From NCBI GenBank assembly GCA_037957365.1, contig JARHVA010001427.1, positions 3,350,001 through 3,414,000 of the forward strand: a DNA stretch of 64,000 nt, read 5' to 3'. Each line of letters opens with the position of its first letter. Positions within the stretch are counted from its first letter, which is position 1. Made by a program: the position numbers and the translations under genes. Source of the stretch: Torreya grandis (taxonomy: Eukaryota > Streptophyta > Pinopsida > Cupressales > Taxaceae). The notes beneath the pieces are model-generated. The model was not told the origin of the DNA. It ran no database searches and saw only the letters and a list, made by a program, of their open reading frames with translations. This document shows, piece after piece, positions 32,269 to 43,640 of this stretch.

Positions 32269-33552
32269 TGTTTAACCCTAAAATGTATATTAAGGAATAT
32301 AAGGTTAAAGGGGATAGAGATAGTCTAAGTCACAAGGGTGATAAACTATCTCTATAGTAGGCTAATTAATTTAAAAGCTTAGATAAACAATATTATATAT
32401 TTATATATGAAGATATGATAAAAATAGAAAGTATAACTATGTTATGTATTTTAATGATAATGAAAATAAGATAATTATCTAGTTTTAATTCTAATACAAA
32501 TTTGGATCTAAAAAAAGTAATAATCAAAATAGAAGTACATTCTCAGACTACCATCACATTTTATATTAAGAATTTATGTGGCCTCAATAACTTACATCAA
32601 CCTTAGATGATTGTGTCAATGCTTCTATTTAACTTGGTTTTAAGTATCTTATATAGAACACCTGGTAGATCTATATTAGACCACCTAGAATTTTCTAGGT
32701 TTTGTGTCACCTTCACTCTAGTGTTATTAGTTTTGGATCATGGACTATCACTCCTTGTCAAATATAAAAACACTAGTTTTTCATCTTCATAGTGACTATG
32801 ATAAAAATGGGCTAGTGGGTTCATGGTGTTGAGATAACCCCAAATACCCCTCTATTATTTGGTGTTGCCTACATAGCCACTATGAATAGAGATTAAAAAT
32901 CATGTATTTCTCCCTAATGTGTGGGCTTATGTATGAATAAATATGTAATATGTCATGGGCTTCTCATTTAGTACTTTTGAATTGTAGATGTGTTATCCCT
33001 ATGACTAATATGGAAATAAGGGGAAATAGGGAATATTTGCTCACTTGAGTGTTTGATTTAATGCTTTTGGTAATTTTTCTTGTGATTTATTTGGTTTTTT
33101 ATAGAGGATGAATGTATGGGTATTGATCATGTGTTTATACCAATCCTTTCATGAAATATCTTCCATTAAATTACTTAGGATGACCATAGGGATATATTTC
33201 ATTTGAAAATTAGATGAATTTAGGGAACTAGACACTTGCATTAGGATAAGACACTTATGTTGATGTAGGCATATGATTGGGATGCAAGTGTCTGGGTAGA
33301 TGGAAAATAGGCACATGTATAAAACTTTTAGACATAAGATAAGTAGGTTTTTAACATTTTGAGTATGATATAAGGTGTGAGTGATTAGAATAAATTTTTT
33401 GAAACCAAGAGTTAATCAATAGGAAAAAATATATAGTAGAGGTAAGCATTTTAGTAGTGGTAAAAGGTTTAAAACTAAGAGGAACACCTAATTTATGTAT
33501 TTTATAATTGTAAAATATTGAGGTATTATATAATTCAAAAATAGTGTGTACA
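32269..33552 (-). repeat. 5' LTR of the 26553-33552 element
   Basis: Partner of 26553-27879, beginning TGTTTAACCCTAAAATG and ending TGTACA on the plus strand. The canonical TG...CA ends are intact here. It is related, in reverse orientation, to the LTR at 54264-55615. Confidence 0.9.
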
Positions 33553-35191
33553 TAGTATAATCTTGATTCGTACCCCTTATAAGCTTTAAGTTAATGAGAT
33601 TCTTCCACTTGACATGATATTGAGAATCTAAGGTTATTTTGATTATTAACTATGTATGTATTCATAACAAGCTACACATGAATAAAATGGTGTCATGTGG
33701 ATGGTCCTCAGGCCTCTAGAGGCTCTTATTTATTTTACTCTTGTATATTCTTCTGAAAAGTTTTATAATTTTGAGATGATTGTACATGGATGACTTATAG
33801 TGATTTGGAGAAAATATAATCTTGATAATGTACCTTTGATTGTTAGGCTTTGATTTAATTATATCATGCCACATAGATGGTTCTTGCTAGGTTATTTGAA
33901 AATTTGAAATTTTACTTAGACATATTAGGTGGATCTTTCTAGGGTATAAGATCATGACATGTGGATGATATTAATTAATTTGGGGAACTTCAAAGATAAG
34001 ATTGTGTATTGTGGTCTATTGTGTTCTAAGTGAAATGGATCATTCTATGTGGAATGATCTTAGGGATTTTGGGCTATTTGAAATTTTTACATTGTATATT
34101 TCCCTGACCAATTTCATAGCTTTTGAATTGACATGATGATGACACACATCTTAGATTTAAGGAACTAAAACTCATGTGAAGAAAATAGGATTGATTTTTT
34201 AACTATATTATGTAGGTAGCCATGATGTGGCATGTGGTGAGATATTGTTTATTTGAAAGACTAATAATCTTAGGCCTAGTAACTTGTATTAATGAGTGTA
34301 AATACATAGCTAAGTTAGAATAAGCCTAAGACCTGAAAGTGGTTTATATATGTCAAATGGTAAAAATGAACTAGAATATAACTTTATTAGCTTTGTTAGT
34401 GAATAAATATAGAAAATTAACTTGCATTAATAATTCAAAATAAAATCAAAGATGATAAATAAAATAATACTACACTATACCCAAGCTTTGATTTTTTTTA
34501 AATGAAAAATTAAACCCAAAATAACCTTAGGTTGAATTTATTTATTTAATATTTGAATTTTAAGATTAATATAGACCAAAAAATGAATATTTTTTGATAA
34601 TAATGGGCCCCTATTTAAATTTTGAAAATTGAGTGTGTCAGGCCACAACAAGTGATGACTCGATGGGGAAATACTCTTGAGTATTTAAGAATCCCAAATC
34701 TCAATTAATTAATTATAATTAAAATTCAAACCTTATAAGAAAATAATAAATGGAATAGATAAATGAAAGAAACTCCAACTGCCTCATGTGAAATATTAAT
34801 CCTTTTCATTTTTAGGATATGTTTGTGATTATGTAGAATTAATTTTACCCCTTGTTATGAGATTTTTGATATAGATATGAATATACACTAGAAGTTTCAT
34901 TTTGATTTAATTATTTTATAAATAGCCGCAAGGGAAGCTTGGGCATTACTTTGCTACAAGATGAGCATCCATATCACTGATAGGGATACCTTTGATTCCA
35001 CTCTAAACATTTGTTTATTTCCATCTAGCCATCTATATCCTCATAGAGTTTACTTGAATCACCCTCTTTCCATAATTTTTTATTATTTAATCAATTGGTC
35101 GTATCTCTCCTTTTTTTTATTTATTTGGAAAAATAGATAGAAGAATGGTTGTGAGCCATAATTGGTTGGGTTTATGTATAATAAATTCTAT
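33553..35191. other. Undiagnosed DNA with a dispersed ATGTGGATG-type motif
   Basis: After the right TAGTA copy there is no recognisable domain. A degenerate word related to CATGTGGATGGT recurs at irregular spacing (about 33690, 33866, 33956, 34047, 34215), which may be the ghost of a tandem repeat. The right end (34900-35190) is CT-rich and flanks the chromovirus. Confidence 0.4.
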
Positions 35192-35196
35192 TTTTA
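35192..35196. repeat. Target-site duplication, left copy (TTTTA)
   Basis: TTTTA directly outside the left LTR is repeated at 40690-40694 outside the right LTR, which fixes both outer ends of the chromovirus. Confidence 0.82.
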
Positions 35197-35519
35197 TGTA
35201 ATGAAATTACTTCAACAATAAATTAGAATAATAATATATCACACTATGACTAAAATATAGTAGAACATATGAATAAAAAACAAGACACTTCGAATGGGTA
35301 ACCTCCAAAATATTAAATAAGAGAAAAATTCACAATATGATAATAAAAAACAACCCATGACCTCTTATATATATTATACCAAGGCCATGGTTACTCTATA
35401 GGCCATCTTACTAACCAAATGAATGTCTATAAAAATGTGAAATGGCATCAAAGATGGACAAGTAAGCCACAAGTTGGATATTCCTATCCCAATACATATG
35501 ATATATTAGGATTGTAGCA
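35197..35519 (-). repeat. 3' LTR of the chromovirus
   Basis: 323 bp aligned with 40365-40689. Shared blocks include AATAATATATCACA, TAAGAGAAAAATTCA, GGCCATGGTTACTC and CCTAATACAT. It starts TGTAAT and ends GTAGCA. A TATA-like TTATATATAT lies at 35365-35374 on the plus strand, reading ATATATATAA on the element strand. Confidence 0.9.
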
Positions 35520-35533
35520 TCACCTTCCCCTTC
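35520..35533 (-). promoter_or_regulatory. Polypurine tract of the chromovirus
   Basis: TCACCTTCCCCTTC on the plus strand, GAAGGGGAAGGTGA on the element strand, immediately inside the 3' LTR. It primes second-strand synthesis and confirms the minus orientation. Confidence 0.82.
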
Positions 35534-35559
35534 AAACCAACATTGTCCTCAACATTGAA

Positions 35560-36860
35560 CAACTCTAGATTTATTGAAAAAAATATTCACACTCCCAAGT
35601 TACATCCTCATTTCTCAAGTTCTTCCACTTGAATAGATATTCCTTAATCTATCTAGTTCTCAACCTCTTAGTACATATTTTTAGGAACTTCTCTAGTTCT
35701 ACAATGACTCATCCTTCTTCATATAGTTATGGTAGCTCTAGATAGGCTGAAACTTTCTATCTAGTGACCTTATTTAACTAGGAAACATGAAATACTAGGT
35801 GTATATGAGATGATTAAGGCAACTCCAAATTGTGAGCCACACTTATGATTTTCTATAGAACCTGATAAGGGCCATAATACTTAGGAGCAATTTTATTTCC
35901 TTTTTTATATTGCTTCAAAGAAATATTATTATAAAGATGAAAATGTATAAATACCCAATAATCCATGTCAAAATTTCACTCAATAAAATGTTGATCTGCT
36001 TGATGCTTCATCCTATTTTGTGTCATGGCCAAATTCTCTCTCAAACTAGTTAAAACCTCTTGTTGATGTTGAATGTACTCCACATCTCAAGACTTGGTTT
36101 TTACCCTTAATGAAGAAGTGATGGAAGGTGGATGGTAACCATATAGTGATATAATGGGGAAATTTTACAAGAGGTATGAAATATGTGTTATACCACCATT
36201 CTACAAGTGATATTCATTTAGCTCAACATTAATTTTTATCTAATACAAAACAATGGAGATAACCCTCTAAACATTTGTTGACCAATTATTTTTATCCATC
36301 ATATTGGGGGTAGTAATATGAGATATGAGATAACTAAGTGGCCAAGAAATTAAATATTCCAATACAAAAATTATTAGTGAAAATAGGATCAAGATCACTT
36401 ACAATTATTTTTAGGGTTCCATGTAATGTTAGAACTGCCTCCAAACAAATAGTTACTACTATACTTGTTGTAAATGGGTATGAGAAGGCACAAAAATGGG
36501 CATATTTTTTTATCTATCCAAAATTACCAAGATAAAATTCTTACCTTTATAAAAATTTAATGCTATTATTAAATCTATGGAAACTTCCTCCCACATTTGA
36601 CTTGGAATTGATAAAGGTTGTAACATACCTGAGGTCTTAACTATCTCACCTTTGTTCTATTGGAATATCAAACATTATGCCACAAAATTTTTTACATGTC
36701 CATTGGGTACTTCCCAAAATACTTATTGCTTAATTATATGATAATTTTTTAAGAAACTAGAGTGTCCCCCAATTAGACATGCATGCAACTCTACAAGAAT
36801 CCTATGTTTTAGTTTTGAATATTTACACAATTATAGCCTATAATTATACCATAGTGTATT
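35560..36860 (-). pseudogene. Chromovirus integrase and chromodomain (decayed)
   Basis: Read on the minus strand. About 36800-36640 holds the N-terminal zinc-binding part, with GGHSSFLKNYH and later FQ.NKGEIVK where the second Cys pair has decayed. About 36620-36400 is the catalytic core: MWEEVSIDLI has the first Asp, and VILILF-type sequence near 36390 the region of the second. About 36050-35850 is the C-terminal domain with NLAMTQNRMKHQAD, then KKGNKIAPKYYGPYQVL. About 35730-35590 is the chromodomain, with KEYLFKWKNLRNEDVTWE. Together these would insert the DNA copy and may steer it to marked chromatin. Numerous stops and at least two frame changes. A plus-strand frame at 36338-36535 is a shadow of this. 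Confidence 0.8.
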
Positions 36861-37079
36861 AAAATTATATTCAATTTTTTTAGAGGATATATAACCTTTC
36901 TACATATTTTAAATAATAACCTATGTATCCTTGTCTTAATCCCACTCTAACCTAGCTTCATCCACCTAATCTTCCTATAGTATAAAAATTGCACAAAGTA
37001 ATGCTTTTATAGATGTATCTCATCTGGATAGTGCATATTCTACTATATTATATTTAATTTTATTGTATATGATTTCAAA

Positions 37080-37460
37080 ATCATAACCCAACATTTTTAT
37101 TACCCACTTATATTGTTCCTTAGATGATAATATTTGATCCAAAAAGGATTTGATATTATCATGATCTATTTTGACCTTAAAATGTCTACCCATCAAATAG
37201 GGCCTGTATCATTTGACTGTATAACCATCATTTCTTTCTCATTAATAGGTTATGGTAGATTCTTACCTTTTAATTTATGACTCCTAAATGTAATGGGTCT
37301 TCCTTCTTACATTATTACTTCTCCCAACCTTGATTCAGAAGTATCACATTCAAAAATGAACATCTTTGAAAAGTTTGGAGTAGCCAAAATTGGGGTGGTG
37401 CACATAGTTACTTTTAGTTGCTCAAATTATTTAGTATCTAAATCATTCTAGTGGAATTAA
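37080..37460 (-). pseudogene. Chromovirus RNase H (decayed)
   Basis: Minus strand: VTMCTTPILATPNFSKMF leads into FECDTSESRLGEVIM, the ECDAS..G.GAVL motif with the first catalytic Asp kept. EGRPITF and K.LP.PINEKEMM follow, matching the second acidic residue. This is the domain that degrades the RNA template during reverse transcription. It directly follows the RT on the same strand. Confidence 0.75.
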
Positions 37461-37726
37461 TCCTTATTTATAAACTTAGTGAGTGTAAATTCTATGATAC
37501 CATAACCTTTCTCAAATATTTGATAGTAACTTGTTAGTCCTAGGAACCTTTGAAGGTTTTTGAGAGTTTTGGATGTTGGCCATTCCAACATAGATTTGAT
37601 CTTCTAAAGATCAACTTCAACACCTTCATGGGATACAATGTGACCTAGGTAATCTACCTCTTATACTCCAAAATCAAATTCAGATGGTTTATTATAAATT
37701 TGATGCTACTCCAAAACTATTAACAT

Positions 37727-38180
37727 CTATTTCACATATTTCAAGTGTACTTCCCATGTCTTATTGTATATCAATATGTCATCAAAGAAAACTAACCCAA
37801 ACTTCCTTAAAAAAGGCCTAAACACAATTTTAATCAAGATATTAAAATTAGATGGTGAATTTTTAAGACCAAATGTCATTAACAAAAACTCATAATGGCC
37901 CTCATGAGTTCTAAAATTAATTTTATGAACATCTTCATCCTTGATTCTAATTTTATGGTACCCTGAACAAAGATAAAATTTTGTGAAATTAAATAACACC
38001 ATGCAACTCATCAAGTAAATAATAAATTACTAGAATAGGAAACTTATCTTTGATTATGTACTTATTGAGTTCCTTATAATCTGGGCACATCCTTCATGTG
38101 TTATCCTTCTTATTCACCATGACCACTAGTAATGAATATGCACTTTATCTATGCCTGATGATCCCTACCTCCATCATCTC
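37727..38180 (-). pseudogene. Chromovirus reverse transcriptase (decayed)
   Basis: The best-preserved domain in the window. Upstream, about 38180-38020, DNT.RMCPDYKELNKYIIKDKF gives RT motif 2. A stop-free 95-residue run (38014-37727) then carries SGYHKIRI, FRTHEGHYEFLLMTFGLK and LVFFDDILIY. The polymerase FFDD is intact at 37778-37789, but the first catalytic Asp of the usual DLRSGYH is Tyr (YLCSGYH), so the enzyme is dead even where the frame is open. FFDD and THEGHYEF are typical of Ty3/gypsy chromoviruses. Confidence 0.9.
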
Positions 38181-38689
38181 ATGGATCATATTTTTGATTT
38201 CATTATTTTGTGCATATGGATATCTATATGGTTTGATATTTGATGGTTGACTCCTTAGAATTATTTAAATGACATGATCATGTTCTATTTTTTGTGGTAG
38301 TCCTTTTAGCATGGCCCCAATAATAGATGGGTGGTCATCAAGAATCATTTATAGATCAGGATGTGTAGATGGATTGGTGGGTTAAAATTATATGGAACAT
38401 AATCATATTATAAATCTTTTTTCCTCCCTTTTTATCATATTTACCATCTAACATGAACTAACAAATTGTGGATATTTTTCTCGTAATCCATGTAGTACAA
38501 TTTTCCTTCAAAATGAAAGCACATGAATAGTTCTTGGAAGTTCATCTCAATTTTACCCAAGGTTGTGAGTCATTGGACTCCTTAAATAATATTTTCACCA
38601 TCCATTAGATTATAAAACATAGACTAATCTAGATTTTACTCACCCATAATAGGATCAGTACTATGGCATTTCCTTAAACAATTAATTGT

Positions 38690-38890
38690 GCCACCATATA
38701 CAATCATGACCTAAAATTCTAGTGATAGGTAAATAAAATAGTTCAATCAAGTACCCAAATTATTGTTGATGAATTTATGTGTGATCAATGAGTAAATCAA
38801 AACTATCACCTTATATTTATTGAGTAAACACACCACCTTAAGTGTTTAAGGAGTGTTAATACCTGAAAGTGCATGACAAGAGATTGTAGG
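38690..38890 (-). pseudogene. Chromovirus protease (decayed)
   Basis: Minus strand HALSGINTPKTLKVV opens the domain. VIVLIYSLITHKFIN stands where VLIDSGSTHNFI is usual, so the catalytic Asp is Tyr and the Gly is lost. VMIVYGGTI closes it, where IANGGTI is usual. The position between gag zinc knuckle and RT fits a retropepsin. Confidence 0.72.
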
Positions 38891-38959
38891 GTTAGAATCT
38901 TCAGGGAATTCTATCTCTTCCTTATCATCATTATAGGTAGAATCCTCTTCATAATATTC

Positions 38960-39980
38960 ATTAGGTCCCTTAATTTAGAATAAATTATTCCCTACACATC
39001 TATGTCCTTTGTTCCACTTGTCACAATTGAAACATAATCCTTTTACATGCTTCTATTTAATTCTCTAAGGGGTCAATATGGTAGGTGGAGAAAATGATGA
39101 TGTTAATATGATATGATCTATGAAAGGAGTGAACTAATTATTCTTATTGGATATGAATCTTTACTCTACCATGCATGATATGCTAATAGAATCAAAAACC
39201 TTACGTGGATTAAACATGCATACATCATGTTGAATGTGGTCCTTAAGGCCACCCAAGAGTAGGTTGTTTAGGTTCTCATAAAAAATTATCTCCACATGAA
39301 AAAATGGGTTCTAAAAATGATGAATATAATCCTTGACTATGCTATTCTATCTTAATTTTTCAATTTGGATGAATTAATTCTCTATCAAACTATTTATATA
39401 GTGTAATTACAAATCCTTTGTAAAACTTACCAGTTGACATTGAAACTCATATTTCTATTTTGAGTACACAACCATCGATACCAAATAAAAAATTTAGTTT
39501 ATACATACAAGGATGTCATGGTATAATTTTGTCCACATTGGATTTGATGTAGATCATAAAAATTCTCCATTCAGTTGATCTAATTGAGTGGATCCTTTCC
39601 ATCAAATTTATGCATATCTACCTTTGGTAATAGGTTCCTCTATGGTAAGGTATTTGGATTTGGATTAGGCCAATTGGGAGATCCACCATGGTGGGGTTGT
39701 GTAATATTGACAACTAGATTTTCTAGCTAATTATTTTGTAAATCATCATGATACTTTCCAAACTAGATTTTAGAGTGTTCAACTTAGATTGTATGCCTTG
39801 CATTTCACTTTGAATTCCTTATACATCCTATTCAAGCTGGCTCAATTTTTGATCTATCTTAGAGAACCCTAGTAAATATGGTCTAGTAACTCCCAATTTT
39901 TAATCCATATCTTCCTTTTGAGTATTTTTACTTAGAGTTTTGGCACCCTTTCCTTGGCCCCTAATTTGTGGTCCTACCAT
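38960..39980 (-). pseudogene. Chromovirus gag with zinc knuckle (decayed)
   Basis: Likely start is the ATG at 39980-39978 (MVGPQIRGQGKG). A coiled-coil run follows near 39850-39740 (EMQGIQSKLNTLKSSLES), then a poorly kept capsid region. A knuckle near 39032-38992 reads KGLCFNCDKWNKGHRC, with all three Cys and the His present, just before a stop. Gag would coat and package the RNA. The start codon lies about 370 bases inside the primer-binding site, a plausible leader. Confidence 0.72.
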
Positions 39981-40350
39981 AAAAGGGATTGATAATTTTG
40001 ATCTTGATTGGCACTTTTGACCCAACTTTGACTGAACATTTTTGTACTTATGTTAGCCTCAAATAATAAAATACAAAGAACATACCCTAGAAATATTTTC
40101 TAAGATTTCTAAAAATGTCAAGAACTAAAAAATATTCCTTGAATTACACATTACAGAGAAAATTTATGAAAAAAACTAAAATCAAATTAACTCACACAAA
40201 ACTTACCTCCAAATGCTAATTTTTGTTTTATTATGTCTTTTATTGGTTCCCCAACTTTACCAAAGAAAATCAAGAAAATTCATAGTGGATTGAAATATAT
40301 AAGCAAATCTCTAAAATTAGTGTTTTACTAACTAAATTTCCCTAATTTTA

Positions 40351-40362
40351 GATGTGATACTA
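40351..40362 (-). promoter_or_regulatory. Primer-binding site (initiator tRNA-Met)
   Basis: GATGTGATACTA on the plus strand, TAGTATCACATC on the element strand, matches TGGTATCAGAGC at nine of twelve positions and sits two bases inside the 5' LTR. Confidence 0.75.
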
Positions 40363-40364
40363 CT

Positions 40365-40689
40365 TGTAATGTAATTAATTAAAAAAAAAAGTATAATAAC
40401 AACAATATATCACAATATTAAGAAAATATAGAAAAATTTATAAATAAAAGACAAGCCACTTTGAGGGGGAAACCTCCACAAGCTTCAATAAGAGAAAAAT
40501 TCATAATATGGTGATAAAAAACTACCCAAACCTCCTATATATGTTTTACTTAGGCCATGGTTACTCCATAGGATAATTTACTAACTAATTGAATGCACAT
40601 ATAAATTTTAAATGACATCAAATAGGGACAATTAATCCACAAGTCCTATATTCTTATCCTAATACATGTGATAGGTTAGGGGTGTATAA
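40365..40689 (-). repeat. 5' LTR of the chromovirus
   Basis: 325 bp partner of 35197-35519. It starts TGTAATGTAATT; the terminal CA has become AA. TATA-like TATATATG is at 40535-40543. Confidence 0.9.
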
Positions 40690-41300
40690 TTTTATCAATA
40701 TGTACCTATCAAAATACATCCATTTTAATATTTATTATCTCTCATAAAAATTTTAGCATGTAAGATTGCATTTTATTTTTTAAGTGAAAATTATTTATAA
40801 ATATTTCATGAGTATATTACAACATTCAAATTCCCAATAAACTTATTCAATTTAGAGAAAAGCTTGTTTTTAGTCATAACACATACCATAATTAAGGATC
40901 TCGTAATTACTAAATTAATAAATCTCATTGAATCCTAGTTGTGTACCTCTTTAGTTATCCAATTTATATTTTGCGAGGTATTTTCATGATTCCAACATAA
41001 TAAATTGATCAGACTATTTTAAAAGTTAAGCAAAAAGTATATAAAGTATAACAACCAAATGATGAAAATATTAATCTAATAATCTCAAAAATATTATCTT
41101 AAGAAAACAAAAATCTATCTAAGAAAAATACCAAAAATAAGAAATCTATTCTAGAAAGTAGAAAAACTAATCTACTCCTAATTATATGGAAAAACTTATA
41201 GTAATAAAGGATCATCTCCAGATGAAACAACCACAAATAAAGTTTTAAAAACATTCCATTTACTATAAAAGTGAGGTCATTACCTTAGAGGTCCCTTAGG
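40690..41300. other. 3' non-coding flank of the Tat host element
   Basis: No frame. On the minus strand this follows the end of the Tat integrase and should hold its 3' untranslated region or LTR, but I see no matching second LTR in the window. Confidence 0.45.
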
Positions 41301-41319
41301 TGAAAATAATTAATTCCCT

Positions 41320-42260
41320 AAATCTTAAAGATTTTATATGGACCAATCCATAAAAGAATGAACATGTCATGATAACCTTTATTTTTTTGTGCCTTATCCC
41401 ATAAAATCACTATGTCTAGAATTTTGAAGCATTGATTTTTGATATTTTATCCAACAACATATTGATGATGTCTTGGTGTTTTCTAAATCTATTTATTTAT
41501 TTTGTTCATGCATCCTCCATCGAGATTATGTCAGGTAACCTAGACTAAATCATTTCATCTTCTCCTATATAGTCATGCATGAATTGATATTTTGGGAGTT
41601 TGAGAATAATAGGAAAAACTAATTATTATCCATAAACTATGAGGAAATATGAAGCCTTGAAGGCTTGTTTATGCCTTGTTTTATCTACCCATAGTGCATA
41701 TTTCAACATTAGGTGACATTCTCTTGGTTTATCCTATGTTTATTTCTTGATGAGATCCATCAAATTATTATTAGCGGGCTCAATAAATCCATTCCATTTT
41801 GGATAGTAATTTGATTAAAAATTTACTGCAATATGATTATTTTAGGCCCACTCAGTAAATTATGTATATTGAAATTTTGGACCATTTTACATACCAAAGC
41901 AACTAGAGTCCCAAGTTTGACTATTATGTTTTCTTCCAAAAATTTAATCACATCTTGTGCTCTAGAATTATTTGTAACCATGATCTTTATCCACTTGGTG
42001 TAATAATAAATAGTTTCTAAGATGTGTGTGTGTCATTTTGGAGGATTTTTTTATTGCTCTAACAAATTAAATATCCCATTGATAAAAAGGTTGTCCTTCG
42101 ATCATAGGATGTAATGGCATGGTTATTTTTACTTCCCTCTTTCTAAATACTTGGATTTAATGGAATGACCTAGATTTATTATGGGAATCCTTAAAAATGG
42201 TGGGCCAATAGTATCCCATCCTTAGGATATTTTGAGTGGTATCATTCCTTGAAGGATGTC
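41320..42260 (-). pseudogene. Tat-element integrase (decayed)
   Basis: Minus strand, in order: MPLHPMIEGQPFYQWDI (42110-42060); YYYTKWIKIMV near 42003-41970, where the Asp before YTKW has become Tyr; SRAQDVIKFLEENIIVKLG; NYYPKWNGFIEPANNNLMD near 41810-41765 with the catalytic Glu kept (41779-41781); LKYALWVDKT near 41700; and near 41400 a C-terminal DFMG..T...HSFMDWSI matching the usual 'LLWD...W.GP'. It would have integrated the element DNA in the nucleus. Several stops and frameshifts. Downstream is non-coding. Confidence 0.82.
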
Positions 42261-42649
42261 CATTTCTTATATATTGATGTAAACTATCTAATGTGTCTAC
42301 ATCTTCTTATATTAAGACATAATTCAAATCTACACCCTCATTTTTTTTGGTATAAAACTATCCTTTTATCATTTATTTTAATAATATAAGCTTTAGGGCT
42401 TGCCTTTTCTCTCTACTCAACTCAAGGAGACATTTACCTTTGAGTAGGTAGTGGATAATGTGGGCATACATGTCACCACCATATACCTATATTATTTTGA
42501 CCTACTCAATGTGAATACATGGATATGTTTTATCCATGATATATATTATTCCTTGTACTCATACCATCTTGGTGGGTCTAATTTCAAGATCAAACTCTTT
42601 TAATTTATCCATAAATTTACCTCTTCTCTCTCTTAGTTCATTATATCCA

Positions 42650-43640
42650 AGTGTGATATTGACAACTATGTCTAAATGATGGCATACATCTTATTTTGAA
42701 GAATATAGTGCCTTAGTTTCTTCACTAATTTTATCAAGGAATATATTTTATTATATATCTTAAAATACTTAAGTTCTATATCCTTAAAATTAGTACTCAA
42801 GAAGGCAACTGGATGTTCACTATCATATAACTTTTATGTGAGGACTATTGCTATAGTGTTTTTCAAATAAAATTAATATATAAATAAATCCTTATTTAAA
42901 TTAGAGTTAATAAGAATTAGAGATTGGGAAATGGAATTATTAATAACTTGAAATCATTTATCCATTCTATTTTATCATCCTACTTCAATATGGTGTTCAA
43001 TGGCTTGAGAATCTCTACAAATCCAAAAATAAAATTTCATACAGAGTTTAAATTTTCAAAGAAAGGAGTTACTTATTAATTAATATTAGGATTATTTATC
43101 ATTTAATGGTCTATATTAGTTATATAATAATTATAATCCCATATTTATTAATTATGTGACATATTAGTTTACTCTTTATAACTCTAAAGATGCTCTTGTA
43201 TGGATTCAATGACACTCCATATCTTCTGCACCTATCAAATACTTTTTGTAAGTGAATCACATCTTACACTTATCACTTGATAACATAATAATATAATCGA
43301 TGTAAATTATGATTAATTTACCATTGATTCCTTGAAAGGGAAATCCATGACACACTGGAAGGTTACTCCTACATTAATTATACCAAAGGGCATCTTGTTA
43401 TATGTAAAAGCACCCCACTTGGTGATAAAATTCATTTTCATCTTATCCTTTACCTTTACTAATACTTTATTATATTATGTGAATCCATACAAAAAATAAA
43501 TCACCTTAGTTCCACTAACCATATGAATTACTTCATTCAAGGAGGGTGGAGGATAGTTATCTTAATTTGATGTTCTATTTAGGTTCTTGAAAGTAATGCA
43601 TAGCCTAATTTACCCATTATTTTTTCTGACAAGAACTATG
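42650..43640 (-). pseudogene. Tat-element reverse transcriptase and RNase H, 3' part
   Basis: Begins at the copia insertion junction. Motifs on the minus strand: VLVRKNNG (43640-43610), then FKNLNRTS and DNYPPPSLNE, then MNFITKWGAFTYNKMPFGI (43440-43385), INVGVTFQCVMD, and YIDY at 43293-43304 where YLDD is expected. The catalytic pair is therefore half lost. RNase H follows near 42830-42690 with EHPVAFLSTNFKDIELKYF and LRHYIL. RT and RNase H would copy the RNA to DNA. The N-terminal part of the same RT lies at 53561-53700, beyond the copia element. Confidence 0.87.
43636..43640. repeat. Target-site duplication, left copy (CTATG)
   Basis: CTATG outside the left copia LTR corresponds to CTAGG at 53561-53565 outside the right LTR, four of five bases identical. 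It lies within the Tat RT coding sequence. Confidence 0.72.

Larger units (their letters stand above)
26553..33552 (-). mobile_element. Tat-like gag-protease LTR retrotransposon, complete, 7.0 kb
   Basis: LTRs at 26553-27879 and 32269-33552 with an exact five-base target duplication define the element. On the minus strand the order is 5' LTR, primer-binding site, gag (around 31300-31000), a histidine/cysteine motif (30632-30518), retropepsin (30351-30070), about 2 kb of non-coding DNA with a tandem hairpin block, polypurine tract, 3' LTR. No RT, RNase H or integrase is visible where they should follow the protease. Gag and protease style match the non-chromovirus Tat lineage of plant Ty3/gypsy elements. 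The element at 54264-60349 is a relative in the opposite orientation. Confidence 0.88.
35197..40689 (-). mobile_element. Complete but dead Ty3/gypsy chromovirus, 5.5 kb
   Basis: Paired short LTRs (35197-35519 and 40365-40689), a five-base target duplication, a primer-binding site and a polypurine tract frame a full set of domains on the minus strand: gag with zinc knuckle, protease, RT, RNase H, integrase and a C-terminal chromodomain. This order, with integrase after RNase H and a terminal chromodomain, defines chromoviruses. The short LTRs and small size fit the Reina-like group better than the larger Tekay/Del type, but I hold that lightly. Stops and frameshifts are spread through every domain, so it is inactive. 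Confidence 0.92.

Noticed and set aside
36338..36535. Plus-strand frame of 65 residues
   Set aside because: It is antisense to the chromovirus integrase core, which explains the open frame.
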